The notes under the pieces were generated by a model that was given only the letters and a program-made list of their open reading frames with translations, was not told where the DNA came from and searched no databases. The position numbers and the translations under genes are program-made. From Leptospira tipperaryensis (GTDB lineage: Bacteria > Spirochaetota > Leptospiria > Leptospirales > Leptospiraceae), in NCBI RefSeq assembly GCF_001729245.1, contig NZ_CP015217.1, forward strand, positions 2,160,001 through 2,224,000: a DNA stretch of 64,000 nt. The letters are read 5' to 3'. Positions 35,414 to 48,778 of the stretch are shown here, in pieces (positions within the stretch are counted from its first letter, which is position 1; each line of letters starts with the position of its first letter).

Positions 35414-36028
35414 ATGGAATTCTTAAATCTTCTCGTTCACATCTTCTCCGAATACGGATACATCGCCGTCTTTTTAGTACTCATTCTCTGCGGTTTCGGA
35501 CTTCCGGTTCCGGAAGATATTTCCTTGGTATCAGGCGGAGTGATCGCCGGTCTTGGAAAAGCGGACCCTCATTTTATGTTTTTAGTAGGAATGGCGGGAG
35601 TTCTCATCGGAGATGCTTCCGTTTTTTTACTCGGAAGAATCTACGGAATTCGAGTTTTGCAGATTCCTATGATCTCGAGAATCGTAACTCCGGAACGATT
35701 TGCCAAGGTCCAGGACAAGATCGGAAAATACGGAAACTGGGTTACGTTTATGGCTCGTTTTATGCCGGGTCTTCGAATGCCGATTTATCTCACGGCTGGA
35801 ACTTCCGATAGAATTTCCTTTTACCGATTCGTGGCCCTGGATTTTATGGCGGCGATCATTTCGGTTCCGATCTGGGTCTATCTCGGTTATTTCGGGGCTC
35901 ACAACTTCGGTACCCTTCTTACTTGGGTGCACCAAGGTCAACTAACGGTCTTCGGACTTTTGGGAGGGGCCATTCTATTTTTCGGAATCACATATTGGAT
36001 TCGAAAGAAACGATCCGCGGCTCTTTAA
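35414..36028 (+). CDS. DedA family membrane protein
   Basis: The protein has 204 residues with about five hydrophobic segments. The DedA signatures are 'GFGLPVPEDISLVSGGVIAG' with acidic residues inside the membrane region and 'FMARFMPGLRMPIYLTAG' with the essential arginines. DedA proteins flip or recycle lipid carriers, such as undecaprenyl phosphate, and phospholipids, driven by proton motive force. The exact substrate here is unknown. The start has a weak ribosome-binding site. The HNH gene follows after 45 bases. Confidence 0.9.
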   Translation: MEFLNLLVHIFSEYGYIAVFLVLILCGFGLPVPEDISLVSGGVIAGLGKADPHFMFLVGMAGVLIGDASVFLLGRIYGIRVLQIPMISRIVTPERFAKVQDKIGKYGNWVTFMARFMPGLRMPIYLTAGTSDRISFYRFVALDFMAAIISVPIWVYLGYFGAHNFGTLLTWVHQGQLTVFGLLGGAILFFGITYWIRKKRSAAL

Positions 36029-36073
36029 GAATTTCTTTACATCTTTTTGCATTCGGCTATTGTTTGACCAGTT

Positions 36074-36624
<551 letters not shown>

Positions 36625-36628
<4 letters not shown>

Positions 36629-37122
36629 AACGTCTTTCTATTCTATTTCTTCTTCCAGTAGTTTCTTTTCTTTTCGGATGTCCGCACTATTCTACGACAA
36701 GATTGATTTCCACACCTCCGACTCTGATCAGCATCGTTCCGATCGCAACCGGATACGAGCTCAGAATGAGAGCCGGAAACCCCGAACTCCTTTTTAGCGG
36801 TTATCGTCTCTTCTTGGGAAATACCGAAAACGAATCTCGGTTTCCGGCCGATTTGAACGCGGGGATCGATTGTGTGGGAGGAGTCCTCAATCTCATTCCA
36901 AACCAACCTCTGGAATATTCGATCGAACTGAGTCCGAACAGCGGACCTCTCGCAACACCGGCTACGGGAGAAAATGCAAATCGAATCTGTAAGATGAACG
37001 TGACTGTGACTTCCGGTCAATATCTCACCCTACGTTCTCAGGTTCTCGTGATAAGTATCACAAACGGAGCGACTTCGGGATTTGTATTTTCGATGCCATC
37101 CAACTCTCTCAAGGTTCCCTAA
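36625..37122 (+). CDS. Putative lipoprotein
   Basis: I start at TTG 36625, which overlaps the HNH stop and has GGGAG about 11 bases upstream, giving 165 residues. The signal peptide then reads 'KRLSILFLLPVVSFLFGC' with the lipidated Cys at about 19. An upstream extension in the same frame is only the shadow of the HNH gene. The mature part has Ser/Thr-rich beta strands and two more cysteines. No family recognised. It converges on the J-domain gene, whose 3' end overlaps it by 14 bases. Confidence 0.75.
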
Positions 37123-37606
37123 ACCAAACCTCGATTTTTTGTAAAGTGTCCTTTGCGTCGGCGATCCAGATACTTTCTGGAAACGATTGAATCAATTTTT
37201 CAAAACCGATCTTTGCGCTCAGTAAAGAATTTCTTAATTTCCGAAGAGCCGGATTCTCCTCACCCTTTAGAAAGATCGGATTTCCATCCGTGATCTTATA
37301 GTATTCGTGGATCGCAGAATCGTAGGCTTCCCGGGCGAGCTTGTAAATATCGTAGTCCGATTTCTGAAAATGAGAAGGATGAGAAATTACATTCAATTTT
37401 TGGAATGTTTTTTGTTCGAGATAAGAATTCAGAACGTCCCTGTATTCGATCAATTCTTTGAATAAAGAATCGCTTGAGAATTCTCCCGTGTCCGGGTGGT
37501 ATTTTTTTGAGAGGAGATAAAAACGACTTTTGAGTTCTTCTTCTGTAAACCCCGGGTCCAAACCCAGAAACTCCAGGGCTCTTTCTAACAGGTCCCCGTT
37601 TTCCAA
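37109..37606 (-). CDS. J-domain (DnaJ-like) protein
   Basis: The protein has 165 residues, TTG start. The J domain is at about 8-65 with the HPD motif at 37-39 in 'LLSKKYHPDTGEF', the DnaK-stimulating residues. There is no zinc-finger or substrate domain; the remainder is helical. It overlaps the 3' end of the flagellar-type gene by 22 bases, so it is in the fliS operon. I infer a co-chaperone for flagellar or another assembly step, but it could act on any DnaK client. Confidence 0.82.
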   Translation of the reverse strand: MENGDLLERALEFLGLDPGFTEEELKSRFYLLSKKYHPDTGEFSSDSLFKELIEYRDVLNSYLEQKTFQKLNVISHPSHFQKSDYDIYKLAREAYDSAIHEYYKITDGNPIFLKGEENPALRKLRNSLLSAKIGFEKLIQSFPESIWIADAKDTLQKIEVWFREP

Positions 37607-38010
37607 AAATCTTGTCTGAGGTGGAGATGACGTTTGAGTTGAATTTGAACCTGAGCCACGTTCAATTCTTTTTGATATTCTTTTAGAATGTCCTTCATCC
37701 GTTCTTCCACTTGAGAATGAAGAAGTCTGGATTCTTCCAATTTCTGAAACAGGGTTTCCGTTATTTCGATGAGCTCTAAATTCTGCGGAACACCCTCTTC
37801 CAATTTTTCAATCTTACGATCGATGGAACAGAGTTTGTCTACGAGTTTGAGATTGGAATCTTCGATCTTGGCTCCTGCCTCTCCGTCCCCAAAACCGAAA
37901 ACTTCCAACTGTCGTTTTTGATTTCGGATCAGTTCGTCCAAAAGGAGAATTTTTTCTCCGAAGAGGACGACAAGGCCCGTGGCGTTTTGCTTACGATCGA
38001 CTGAAGTCAA
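37585..38010 (-). CDS. Putative flagellar chaperone (FlgN/FliT-like)
   Basis: The 141-residue protein is predicted to be entirely helical and coiled ('DKLCSIDRKIEKLEEGV', 'LEESRLLHSQVEERMKD'). It starts at TTG three bases after fliS. Size, helical character and place between fliS and a J-domain gene fit an FlgN- or FliT-type export chaperone, but I see no family-specific motif, so this rests on context. A coiled regulator unrelated to flagella is possible. Confidence 0.65.
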   Translation of the reverse strand: MTSVDRKQNATGLVVLFGEKILLLDELIRNQKRQLEVFGFGDGEAGAKIEDSNLKLVDKLCSIDRKIEKLEEGVPQNLELIEITETLFQKLEESRLLHSQVEERMKDILKEYQKELNVAQVQIQLKRHLHLRQDFWKTGTC

Positions 38011-38013
38011 GTT

Positions 38014-38776
<763 letters not shown>

Positions 38777-39403
38777 TTGGCAAGTCTGTTTACAAAACCC
38801 AAAAAAAAGATCGTATTTTTAGCCTCCGGTCGAGGCTCCAATTTGAGGGCCGTCCTTGAGAACCTAAAGAAGGGAAAGATCGCAGGAACCGGAATTTCTC
38901 TCATCACGGACAATCCTGCGTGCAAGGCCTTGGAAATCGCAAAAGAATTTCATCTTCCCTCTCAAGTATTGGATTTTAAATCCTTTGAAGATAAGTCCGC
39001 GTATCACAAAGCCCTTTTGGATCGATTGCTCGAACTACAGCCGGAGTTGATTGTTACCGTCGGATATATGAAGATTCTTAAACCCGAAATTATCCGGGCG
39101 TTTCCAAACTCGATCATAAACATTCACCCTTCCCTTTTGCCGGCCTTCCCGGGACTGGGCGCCCAAAAACAAGCCTTTGAGTACGGAGTCAAAATCGCCG
39201 GTTGTACGGCGCATTTTGTGGACGAGGGAGTCGATTCCGGACCTGTGATTTTACAAGGAGTTGTGAAAATCAAGGAAGGAATGTCGGAAAGAGATTTGAC
39301 TCTAGAGATTCTCAAAGAGGAACATAAAATCCTGCCACTCGCGGTTCAGTATTTTTGCGAGGGCAAGCTAAAGATCCAAAATAGAAAGGTCAGCATTCAA
39401 TAA
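38777..39403 (+). CDS. purN: Phosphoribosylglycinamide formyltransferase
   Basis: The protein has 208 residues. PurN features are 'IVFLASGRGSNLRAVLE' near the N-terminus, the catalytic block 'SIINIHPSLLPAFPGLGAQ' and 'HFVDEGVDSGPVI'. It transfers a formyl group from 10-formyl-THF to GAR in purine synthesis. The start is TTG 38777; no nearby ATG keeps the fold. The next gene, purH, begins three bases after the stop, so two formyl-THF-dependent purine steps share one operon. Confidence 0.93.
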   Translation: MASLFTKPKKKIVFLASGRGSNLRAVLENLKKGKIAGTGISLITDNPACKALEIAKEFHLPSQVLDFKSFEDKSAYHKALLDRLLELQPELIVTVGYMKILKPEIIRAFPNSIINIHPSLLPAFPGLGAQKQAFEYGVKIAGCTAHFVDEGVDSGPVILQGVVKIKEGMSERDLTLEILKEEHKILPLAVQYFCEGKLKIQNRKVSIQ

Positions 39404-39406
39404 ACA

Positions 39407-40942
<1,536 letters not shown>

Positions 40943-40943
40943 T

Positions 40944-41570
40944 ATGGAATTCTTACTTTATCTCATCTTCTTCGGATTCGTCTCGGGCGTTTTAGTTCTA
41001 GTGAGCTATTACTTCAAACTTCTGTTTCTTTCAGGAAGAGATTCCTTTGAAAAATTGGAACTCGTGGACTGGATCCGAATTCTTCCGGAAGAATTGCTCA
41101 AACTTTTGGAATCCGGGGGAAGTCTTCAGTACGGAGCGATCGCATTCTTCATTTCCGCGTTCGTTTCGTATCTTTGGACTTTGATGGGAGGAATCATCGG
41201 AGCTCCTCATTACGCGGACGCTTTTGGAAACTATTTCTTTCTTTCCTTCTTACTTCCCGTGACTCTCTTTACGACTTACGGGGTTTTGGTGGATTTGATT
41301 TTGAAAGAACTTCCGTCCACGAGTCCCAATCACTTTTTGGTTCGTTTTTTCGAACAAGAAGTTCCGGTTCTCAGCGGTTGTTCGATTTCAGTCATCGCCT
41401 CCAACCTCGCGGTCTACGGGCTATTTCATGAAATCCCGTTCTTATTCGTTCTTCCGAACATTTCGATCATCGCGGTCCTTCTGGTTCTGCGTTGGAACGG
41501 AAAGGTAAAGATCGGAGGAATTCATTTCTCCGGTCCGAAAAAGCCCTCCTACGAGGAAGATTCTGAATAA
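40944..41570 (+). CDS. Polytopic membrane protein, unknown family
   Basis: The protein has 208 residues with five or so membrane segments and short loops, resembling Yip1-like proteins in layout ('[20 protein letters not shown]', '[20 protein letters not shown]'). I do not recognise a specific motif. It begins one base after the purH stop, so it belongs to the purine operon by position, although no purine link is evident. Confidence 0.8.
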   Translation: MEFLLYLIFFGFVSGVLVLVSYYFKLLFLSGRDSFEKLELVDWIRILPEELLKLLESGGSLQYGAIAFFISAFVSYLWTLMGGIIGAPHYADAFGNYFFLSFLLPVTLFTTYGVLVDLILKELPSTSPNHFLVRFFEQEVPVLSGCSISVIASNLAVYGLFHEIPFLFVLPNISIIAVLLVLRWNGKVKIGGIHFSGPKKPSYEEDSE

Positions 41571-41600
41571 GTTTCCAAAAAAATTGCCGATAGTTAGAAT

Positions 41601-42329
41601 ATGAGAATCCTCGTTCTTCTCCTAACTTTTATCATCGCACCCGCGACCGTGTTTGCACAATTACCGGAAGAAGGTCCGAATCGAAGACAACCGAACAATA
41701 CCCAACAACAGGCTCTCAATCTTTTAGAAGGTTTTGCAGAATCGTCTTGGGGAGAAAGTTACGCCAATCTTCGTGAGAAATTCTTATCCCTTTCCACCAA
41801 TCCGCAGAACGACGAAAAAGTTGAGATCGTATTTGAAGATAAGGAAAAAACGCTTCTGATTCGAAGAAACGGAATTCTCTATTCCTATCGTTTTTATTCC
41901 ACTCCCAAAATCGTTTTGGATTCTAGACCCAAGGGCCAAACCGCAAATACAACGACCGTAGAAAATAAGTCCGAGATGGATGACGGAAATCACTCCGCTC
42001 CCGGAGTTTTGTTCTCGGTTGGAGTGATCTTTCGTTATCTTCCCGGAAAAGAAGTTCAACAAAAACTGGAACAGAAATACGGAAAGCCTAAGAAGGAAGC
42101 GTTGGCTGAAAATAAAATCGGCGGCGCCGTTCTCTGGGAAAAGACCGATGAAAAACAATCTCCCCCCAAGGGCGGTTATATCGTTCAGTGGAAAGAAGCT
42201 TATAAAAAAATGCCTTTTACCAGAAGAGTCGACTATTTCAGTTCTTCGATCAAATTCCAAATTGAAAAAGAATACAAAGAATTCTTTAGCGCCGAAGAGA
42301 TCAAAACGCTTCGTGATTTGATTCCATAA
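41601..42329 (+). CDS. Exported protein, unknown function
   Basis: The protein has 242 residues with a signal peptide ending at about 20 ('FIIAPATVFA-QLPEEG'). The body reads 'LEGFAESSWGESYANLREKF' and later 'QQKLEQKYGKPKKEALAENK', the style of a small group of Leptospira periplasmic proteins whose family I cannot name. It may be cotranscribed with the purine genes (30-base gap). Confidence 0.75.
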   Translation: MRILVLLLTFIIAPATVFAQLPEEGPNRRQPNNTQQQALNLLEGFAESSWGESYANLREKFLSLSTNPQNDEKVEIVFEDKEKTLLIRRNGILYSYRFYSTPKIVLDSRPKGQTANTTTVENKSEMDDGNHSAPGVLFSVGVIFRYLPGKEVQQKLEQKYGKPKKEALAENKIGGAVLWEKTDEKQSPPKGGYIVQWKEAYKKMPFTRRVDYFSSSIKFQIEKEYKEFFSAEEIKTLRDLIP

Positions 42330-42767
42330 ACTTACGATTCAAAAGCTCAACGTTTTATTTCCTACGGTTATTTTTATAAGGACCGAATTTTAAGAATCAG
42401 ACGCGCTCGGAAATTTTTTCCCAGGATTCAAAAACTTGGTTCAATTGGACACGAACGGTTCGAAAGAAAAGTAAGAGAATCGGATTGCAAGTTTCAGAGA
42501 AAATCCCCGCTTTGAAACATTCGGTTTCCCGCAATGTCGCAAACTGGATCAGAACTCACACGAGAAAAGAACTCGAGAGCGAAATGAGAATCGACCAACC
42601 GACTCAAACCTCTCGAGTTGTCGATTGACAATATTTGAAACCAATTCGAATTCTCCTTTTCGAATCATTTCCCTCTTTCTAAAAGAATAGGATTCATCCA
42701 AAATTCTATTGACCTTGGCCTAGCTTTCGAACCATGCTCAAAGCACATATTTTAGAGGAGCCTGTCT
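42330..42767. other. Gene-free interval with interleaved inverted repeats
   Basis: No gene is seen in these 438 bases. It contains two overlapping inverted-repeat pairs at 42570-42626, a perfect TTGACA at 42625, and should hold the transaldolase promoter. Confidence 0.5.
42570..42626. promoter_or_regulatory. Interleaved inverted repeats, pseudoknot-like
   Basis: AACTCGAGAG (42570-42579) pairs with CTCTCGAGTT (42610-42619). AATCGAC (42589-42595), inside that loop, pairs with GTCGATT (42620-42626) just outside it. The crossing order is that of an H-type pseudoknot if transcribed. It may instead be protein binding sites. Confidence 0.4.
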
Positions 42768-43412
42768 GTGGAATTATACCTGGATACAGCTAACATTGAT
42801 GAAATCAAAGAGATCGCGTCTTACGGTCTTGTAGATGGAGTCACAACCAATCCTTCGATCATCGCAAAGTCTGGAAGAAATTTTAAAGAAGTCATAAAGG
42901 AAATCTGTGCGATCGTTCCCGGTCCTGTGAGCGCCGAAGTTCTTTCAACAAAATTTGACGGAATGTTAAAGGAAGCCCTCGAACTCGTCGAAATCGCAGA
43001 GAACGTCGTAGTAAAAGTTCCTTTGATTCCGGAAGGTCTTAAGACCGTTGTCGAACTTACAAAGAGGAACATTCCGACAAACGTAACACTTTGTTTTTCG
43101 GCTCCACAGGCTTTGCTCGCGGCAAAAGCGGGAGCTACTTTTATTTCTCCGTTTATTGGAAGAGTCGATGATACGAGCTGGGATGGAATGGAATTGATCA
43201 CCGAAATCAGAGAGATCTATGACAACTACGGTTATGACACGAGAATTCTCGCTGCTTCCATTCGCGGACCTATGCACTTAAAAGAATCTGCATTGAGAGG
43301 AGCTGACTGCGCGACGATGCCTCACTCCGCGTTTATGCAACTTTTCAAACATCCTCTGACCGATATCGGTTTGGAAAAATTCTTAGAAGACGCAAAAAAA
43401 TTGAAGTGGTGA
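42768..43412 (+). CDS. Transaldolase (TalB/F6P-aldolase-like short form)
   Basis: The protein has 214 residues, GTG start with GAGGAG eight bases upstream. '[13 protein letters not shown]' and '[14 protein letters not shown]' are the family signatures, and the Schiff-base Lys83 lies in 'NVVVKVPL'. The length matches the subfamily that includes fructose-6-phosphate aldolase and short transaldolases (about 215 residues); sequence alone does not separate them without the active-site Gln/Glu/Tyr comparison. It serves the non-oxidative pentose phosphate route. A hairpin terminator follows. Confidence 0.92.
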   Translation: MELYLDTANIDEIKEIASYGLVDGVTTNPSIIAKSGRNFKEVIKEICAIVPGPVSAEVLSTKFDGMLKEALELVEIAENVVVKVPLIPEGLKTVVELTKRNIPTNVTLCFSAPQALLAAKAGATFISPFIGRVDDTSWDGMELITEIREIYDNYGYDTRILAASIRGPMHLKESALRGADCATMPHSAFMQLFKHPLTDIGLEKFLEDAKKLKW

Positions 43413-43423
43413 TTTTTCCTTTT

Positions 43424-43449
43424 AAAGCCCTCAGATCTTTGAGGGCTTT
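43424..43449 (+). terminator. Transaldolase terminator
   Basis: AAAGCCCTCA pairs with TGAGGGCTTT around a short loop, 12 bases past the stop. The T tract after it is short. Confidence 0.7.
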
Positions 43450-43753
43450 GATCTTCACAAAAAAATTCCGGCCGAACTTTCATTCCTCTTTTCCCGCAAT
43501 CTTCCAAAGAAGTAATTCCATTCAGAAAATGGAATTTATGATCCAAAAAGTCTTTTAACAAAAGAAATGATAAGAGATTTGAGATGATTTCTCCAACTCG
43601 TTTTTAGAACGTAGACCAAGTTGTAGAAGCTCCTACATTTTGTTCCTTATCCACCTTTGCGTGAAGAACAATCATTGGACTGTGTTACAAAAGTTTTTTT
43701 CTGTAAAATTACAAGATTTCCGAATTTCTAAGACGAAGTATCGATTTTTGACC
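43450..43753. other. Gene-free interval
   Basis: No gene is seen; a palindromic motif sits at 43623. Confidence 0.4.
43623..43636. repeat. Short palindromic motif GTAGAA-N2-TCCTAC
   Basis: GTAGAAGCTCCTAC is a variant of the dispersed intergenic GTAGGA-N2-TCCTAC motif. Confidence 0.4.
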
Positions 43754-44788
43754 TCAGGGAATTTTCTTGATTCCGTAGTAGTCATCCATCATCAATTTCA
43801 TCGATTCCAGAAAACACATGATGGATTGATGAGACGCGTCATAAAATAAATTACAAGAAGTCTGCGTATTCAAATCCACAGAAACCGCGCCGTATTGTTT
43901 GGAAAGACCTTGAATTTTTGGCCACCAAGTCTTTTCCATTTCCAATTCATAAAATCTCTTTCTATAAGTATCATATACTTTTGGCCAAATGAGATAAACC
44001 TTTACGTCATTCTCCTTTGCCAATTTGAGAAATTGTTCCACGAAATAAAATTGACTTTGGCCCATTTGAAATGTGGAAAGATACAGATTCCGAATTCTCG
44101 CTGCATCTTTTTCCAGGCGATCGGGATCGTTAAAGAATGTTGTATAAGCGAATTGTTCGCCGTGATTTAAATTGAGAACTAGATAGTCCGTGTTCAGAGC
44201 CGGATTGTATTCGGATAACTTTCCTTCCTGCAACCTTCTGGAGAATAACTTGAGATCCGGATTGATCCTTCGCACCGCGAACATACGATCCAAGAAAAGT
44301 TTCTTACGATCTTCCATCGAAATCTGATCTAAATATTTAAGAATGAATTCGTCATCGGCTCCGTATTTTAGAAACGGATCGTAATACATTCCCTTGGTAT
44401 CGTCAAAACCTTCGGGACTCACCACGTAGAAAACCAGCTTAGGTTTGATCCCTTGTTTGAGAATCTTCTCAAACCAATAGAATCCGTACGCTGGAACCGC
44501 TTGTGGACCGGAAAAGTTATACAAAACCCAATCTTTCTGGAGTTTCTTATCCATTCCGATCACGGAATAAGGATAAGCCCGAGAATCTCCAAAAGCCACC
44601 GCAAGAGATCGTTCTTCCAAAGCCTTATCGCGAATCATTTTTTCGAAAAGGGATTTTCTCTGCGTGTAATAGACAGTATTCCCGGCTTGGATAAAATTTT
44701 TCTGAAAGTATTCGATCGTAAAAATCTTATCCAAACAAAAAATAAAAACTAAAAAGATAACCGGATAATAGATATAAATTCGTTTCAT
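43754..44788 (-). CDS. DUF1574 family SGNH-like protein (copy 2)
   Basis: I start at ATG 44788 (344 residues, GAGCGG five bases upstream); a TTG at 44800 is also open. One N-terminal membrane segment anchors a periplasmic domain. Block I is canonical, 'AVAFGDSRAYPYS', and the C-terminal 'YDASHQS' gives the D-x-x-H of SGNH hydrolases, so all three triad residues are plausible. It has the same layout as copy 1 at 12244. By analogy to DltD/AlgX I infer the periplasmic half of an O-acyltransferase pair. Its start lies just past the stop of the MBOAT gene. Confidence 0.83.
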   Translation of the reverse strand: MKRIYIYYPVIFLVFIFCLDKIFTIEYFQKNFIQAGNTVYYTQRKSLFEKMIRDKALEERSLAVAFGDSRAYPYSVIGMDKKLQKDWVLYNFSGPQAVPAYGFYWFEKILKQGIKPKLVFYVVSPEGFDDTKGMYYDPFLKYGADDEFILKYLDQISMEDRKKLFLDRMFAVRRINPDLKLFSRRLQEGKLSEYNPALNTDYLVLNLNHGEQFAYTTFFNDPDRLEKDAARIRNLYLSTFQMGQSQFYFVEQFLKLAKENDVKVYLIWPKVYDTYRKRFYELEMEKTWWPKIQGLSKQYGAVSVDLNTQTSCNLFYDASHQSIMCFLESMKLMMDDYYGIKKIP

Positions 44789-44796
44789 AGTACCGC

Positions 44797-46211
<1,415 letters not shown>

Positions 46212-46215
<4 letters not shown>

Positions 46216-46961
46216 TCCCAAACCCCAACCGCGTCTTTCAAAAGATATTTACCTTCCGGAAGATTTAGCTTTTCTAATTGAATCGATCCAACTCGAATCC
46301 TCTGAAGATCCAACACGTGTGTACCCAAAGAGTGAAACATTCTTCTGATCTGTCTTTTTTTTCCTTCTCCGAGAATCACTCGATAGACGCAGTCTTTCCC
46401 GGGAACGAGTTTAACCATCTTCGCACGCAGAATTTCCCCTGCATCCAAAATCCCTTTTTGAAACGCGGTCTGAATCTCCTTTTCCCCAGGATCGAATTTG
46501 AGCCAGACCAAATATTCCTTCTCGGATCCATTGGAGGGATGCGAGATTTTCTGAGCCAAATCTCCGTCGTTGGTCAAAAGGAGAAGTCCTCTGGAATTCA
46601 AATCCAGTCTTCCCGCGATCTTGTAGTTTTTAAATTTCTCCGGAAGAAGGGAAAAAACGGTCTTTTCGTGAAATCGATCCTGATGCGAACAAAGATAACC
46701 CGCGGGCTTGTTGAGGAGCAAAAGTTGTCTCGGTTCCCGATCCGGCCGAACCACCTTTCCTCGAAAAGATACTACGTCGGTTTCGGGTAAAACACGAACA
46801 GCGAGATCCGTGACTTGTTTCCCATTGATCTCAATCAATCCCTTTAGGATCCATTCTTCGGCTTTTCGTCTGGAGCCGAGGCCGCAGTCCGCCAAATACC
46901 GATTGAGCCGGATTCCGTCTTTCGGGGGTAAATCATCCTGAGACTTCATCGATTCATCCAT
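46212..46961 (-). CDS. Pseudouridine synthase, RsuA/RluB family
   Basis: The protein has 249 residues. The N-terminal S4 RNA-binding domain ('IRLNRYLADCGLGSRRKAEE') is followed by the catalytic domain with 'AGRLDLNSRGLLLLTNDGDL' carrying the catalytic Asp, then 'GKKRQIRRMF'. Members modify one uridine in 16S or 23S rRNA (RsuA, RluB, RluE/F); the exact target cannot be separated by eye. Its stop region overlaps the downstream MBOAT start, probably just by close packing. Confidence 0.92.
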
Positions 46962-47067
46962 TTCAGAAAGATTCCAAAAATCTTCTACCTAAAACTTCGT
47001 TGACCGTACTCTCAGGCCCATTCAGGATTGAAGCAAAAGATTCGGAGTTTTTCCGGTCTAAGTTACG

Positions 47068-47973
47068 ATGAATCCCCTTAAAAAAAAGCCCCGCACTCAT
47101 TCTACCCAAGAAGCTCCTCAAAAACCGGAATGGCTCAAAGTTAAACTTACCTTTCCGGATCCAAAGAACAACACGGTCGCGATCGTAAGAGATTCTCTGG
47201 AAGAAAAAAAACTCAATACGGTCTGCGAAAGCGCTTCTTGTCCCAATCTCAATCACTGTTGGTCTCGTAAGACGGCGACTTATATGCTCGGAGGAGATAT
47301 CTGCACAAGACGTTGCTCTTATTGCGACGTAGCCTCGGGCAAACCAAAGCCGCTCGACAAAGGAGAACCGCAAAGAGTCGCTGAATCCGCAATCGCACTC
47401 GGACTCAAACACGTCGTTCTTACGGCCGTAAATCGAGACGATCTGGAAGACGGGGGCGCTACCCATTTCGCCGAAACCTTGGAAAGAATCCGAGAAGGTC
47501 TTCCCGATTGTAAGATCGAATTTTTAGTCCCCGATCTCAAAGCAAAGTTAGAATCTTTAGAAATCATCTTTCAATCCAAACCGGACGTCTTTAACCACAA
47601 CGTCGAAACCGTCCAAAGACTTTTTCCAGAAGTCGCCCCTCAAAAGAGATACGATCGTTCCTTAGAAGTTTTGAAGATCGCTTCTGAACGCGGTTTCTTA
47701 ACAAAGAGCGGTTTGATCTTAGGAATGGGAGAAACGGTAGAAGAAGTCAAAGAATGTATGCGAGACCTCGCCCAAGCCGGAGTTTCTCTTCTTACTTTAG
47801 GACAGTATCTACAACCGACGCCGACTCATCTTCCCGTAAAGGAATACGTTTCTCCCGAAGTATTTAAGGAATTGAGAATCTACGGAAAATCCATCGGCTT
47901 CAAAGGTGTTTTCTCCGGTCCGTTGGTAAGAAGTTCGTATCACGCCGACGAGCAAGTCTCATGGACCCCTTAG
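47068..47973 (+). CDS. lipA: Lipoyl synthase
   Basis: The 301-residue protein carries both cluster motifs: the auxiliary 'CESASCPNLNHCW' and the radical-SAM 'CTRRCSYCDV', and the C-terminal 'SSYHADEQ'. It inserts two sulfurs into octanoyl groups on E2 or GcvH proteins. The N-terminus is Lys/Pro-rich before 'PEWLKVKL'. The last 13 bases overlap a small gene. No lipB is seen next to it in this window. Confidence 0.97.
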   Translation: MNPLKKKPRTHSTQEAPQKPEWLKVKLTFPDPKNNTVAIVRDSLEEKKLNTVCESASCPNLNHCWSRKTATYMLGGDICTRRCSYCDVASGKPKPLDKGEPQRVAESAIALGLKHVVLTAVNRDDLEDGGATHFAETLERIREGLPDCKIEFLVPDLKAKLESLEIIFQSKPDVFNHNVETVQRLFPEVAPQKRYDRSLEVLKIASERGFLTKSGLILGMGETVEEVKECMRDLAQAGVSLLTLGQYLQPTPTHLPVKEYVSPEVFKELRIYGKSIGFKGVFSGPLVRSSYHADEQVSWTP

Positions 47974-48257
47974 AAGGTTCGACTCCGCATCCTCCACCCG
48001 AGGAAATTAAGAAAATCTTATATCACTCAATCATTCAATTTCTTTCGGGAAAGGAAGGCCCTGCCAGTAAATCTGAAATTAAGGATCTTCTTGAAAAGAC
48101 AATCAATCTGATTCCAAAGGTGGAAGCTCATTGGGCGGAAATCAATCGTTTTGGAAAGAATAAGATGATTCTCCATTGGAAGGAGCAAGTCATGCTCTTG
48201 GATATGGAAGAAGTGTTAGATTCGATTCTTTCTCTTTGGAATCAAAAGTTCGAATGA
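47961..48257 (+). CDS. Small protein overlapping lipA
   Basis: The protein has 98 residues. It starts inside the end of lipA (13-base overlap) and so is likely cotranslated with it. It has no signal peptide; the sequence is helical and charged ('EIKDLLEKTINLIPKVEAHW', 'KNKMILHWKEQVMLLDMEEV'). No family recognised. The overlap argues for a real gene linked to lipA expression, but does not prove a lipoate role. Confidence 0.7.
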   Translation: MDPLEGSTPHPPPEEIKKILYHSIIQFLSGKEGPASKSEIKDLLEKTINLIPKVEAHWAEINRFGKNKMILHWKEQVMLLDMEEVLDSILSLWNQKFE

Positions 48258-48388
48258 TTCAATTTCCTTTCCTCAGTTTTTATTTAGCGCGAGCTCCAAA
48301 ATCGGAAACTGTGGGAACTCTTTTCACTTTTTTTAGTCAACGGGACAGTTTTTTGAAAAGGTGAAGATAGTGAAAATGTAAAGCTCTC

Positions 48389-48402
48389 GTAGGAACTCTT
48401 AC
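48389..48402. repeat. Short palindromic motif GTAGGA-N2-TCTTAC
   Basis: GTAGGAACTCTTAC is one of five related intergenic motifs in this window. Confidence 0.4.
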
Positions 48403-48469
48403 AAATTTCCTTGCCGGTTTTGGGATAAGCTCTAATTTCGAAAATAGAACGAAGGGCGAGTTTTTAACA

Positions 48470-48778
48470 TCAATTGAGCCGATAAAGGCCAATTTTGTAT
48501 TTTCTCAAAAGTAAGTCGGCTTTTTTCGAATGGCTTTTTCCGGATTGATCTTTTTTTGAATAAGCCTTCGTTGAATCGGTTCCACACCATTTTCGAATAT
48601 CATAACGAAGGGAATCGTGAACGGTAATATATTCCGTAACGTCGTAAACGCTCTTTTCAATCAAGATCCAACAACTAACAGCCGTATTGTGAAGTCTCAA
48701 TTCTTCCATGGAAATGGTCTTCTCTTCCCCCAAGACCGATAGGAGGCAAACTCCGAAGATCACAAAATATTTTACCAA
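48470..48778 (-). CDS. Exported cytochrome b5-like heme-binding protein
   Basis: The protein has 102 residues with a TTG start and a short signal peptide (about 1-18, ending at 'LLSVLG-EEK'). The rest is a cytochrome b5 domain: 'VSCWILIEKSVYDVTEYI', an early heme-region His where b5 has HPGG (here 'HDSL'), then the distal 'GKSHSKKADLLLRKYKIG' with the second axial His. The normal Pro-Gly-Gly is absent. It overlaps the ferric-reductase-type gene by seven bases, so the two are coupled. I infer an electron carrier in the periplasm or at the outer membrane. Confidence 0.83.
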   Translation of the reverse strand: MVKYFVIFGVCLLSVLGEEKTISMEELRLHNTAVSCWILIEKSVYDVTEYITVHDSLRYDIRKWCGTDSTKAYSKKDQSGKSHSKKADLLLRKYKIGLYRLN

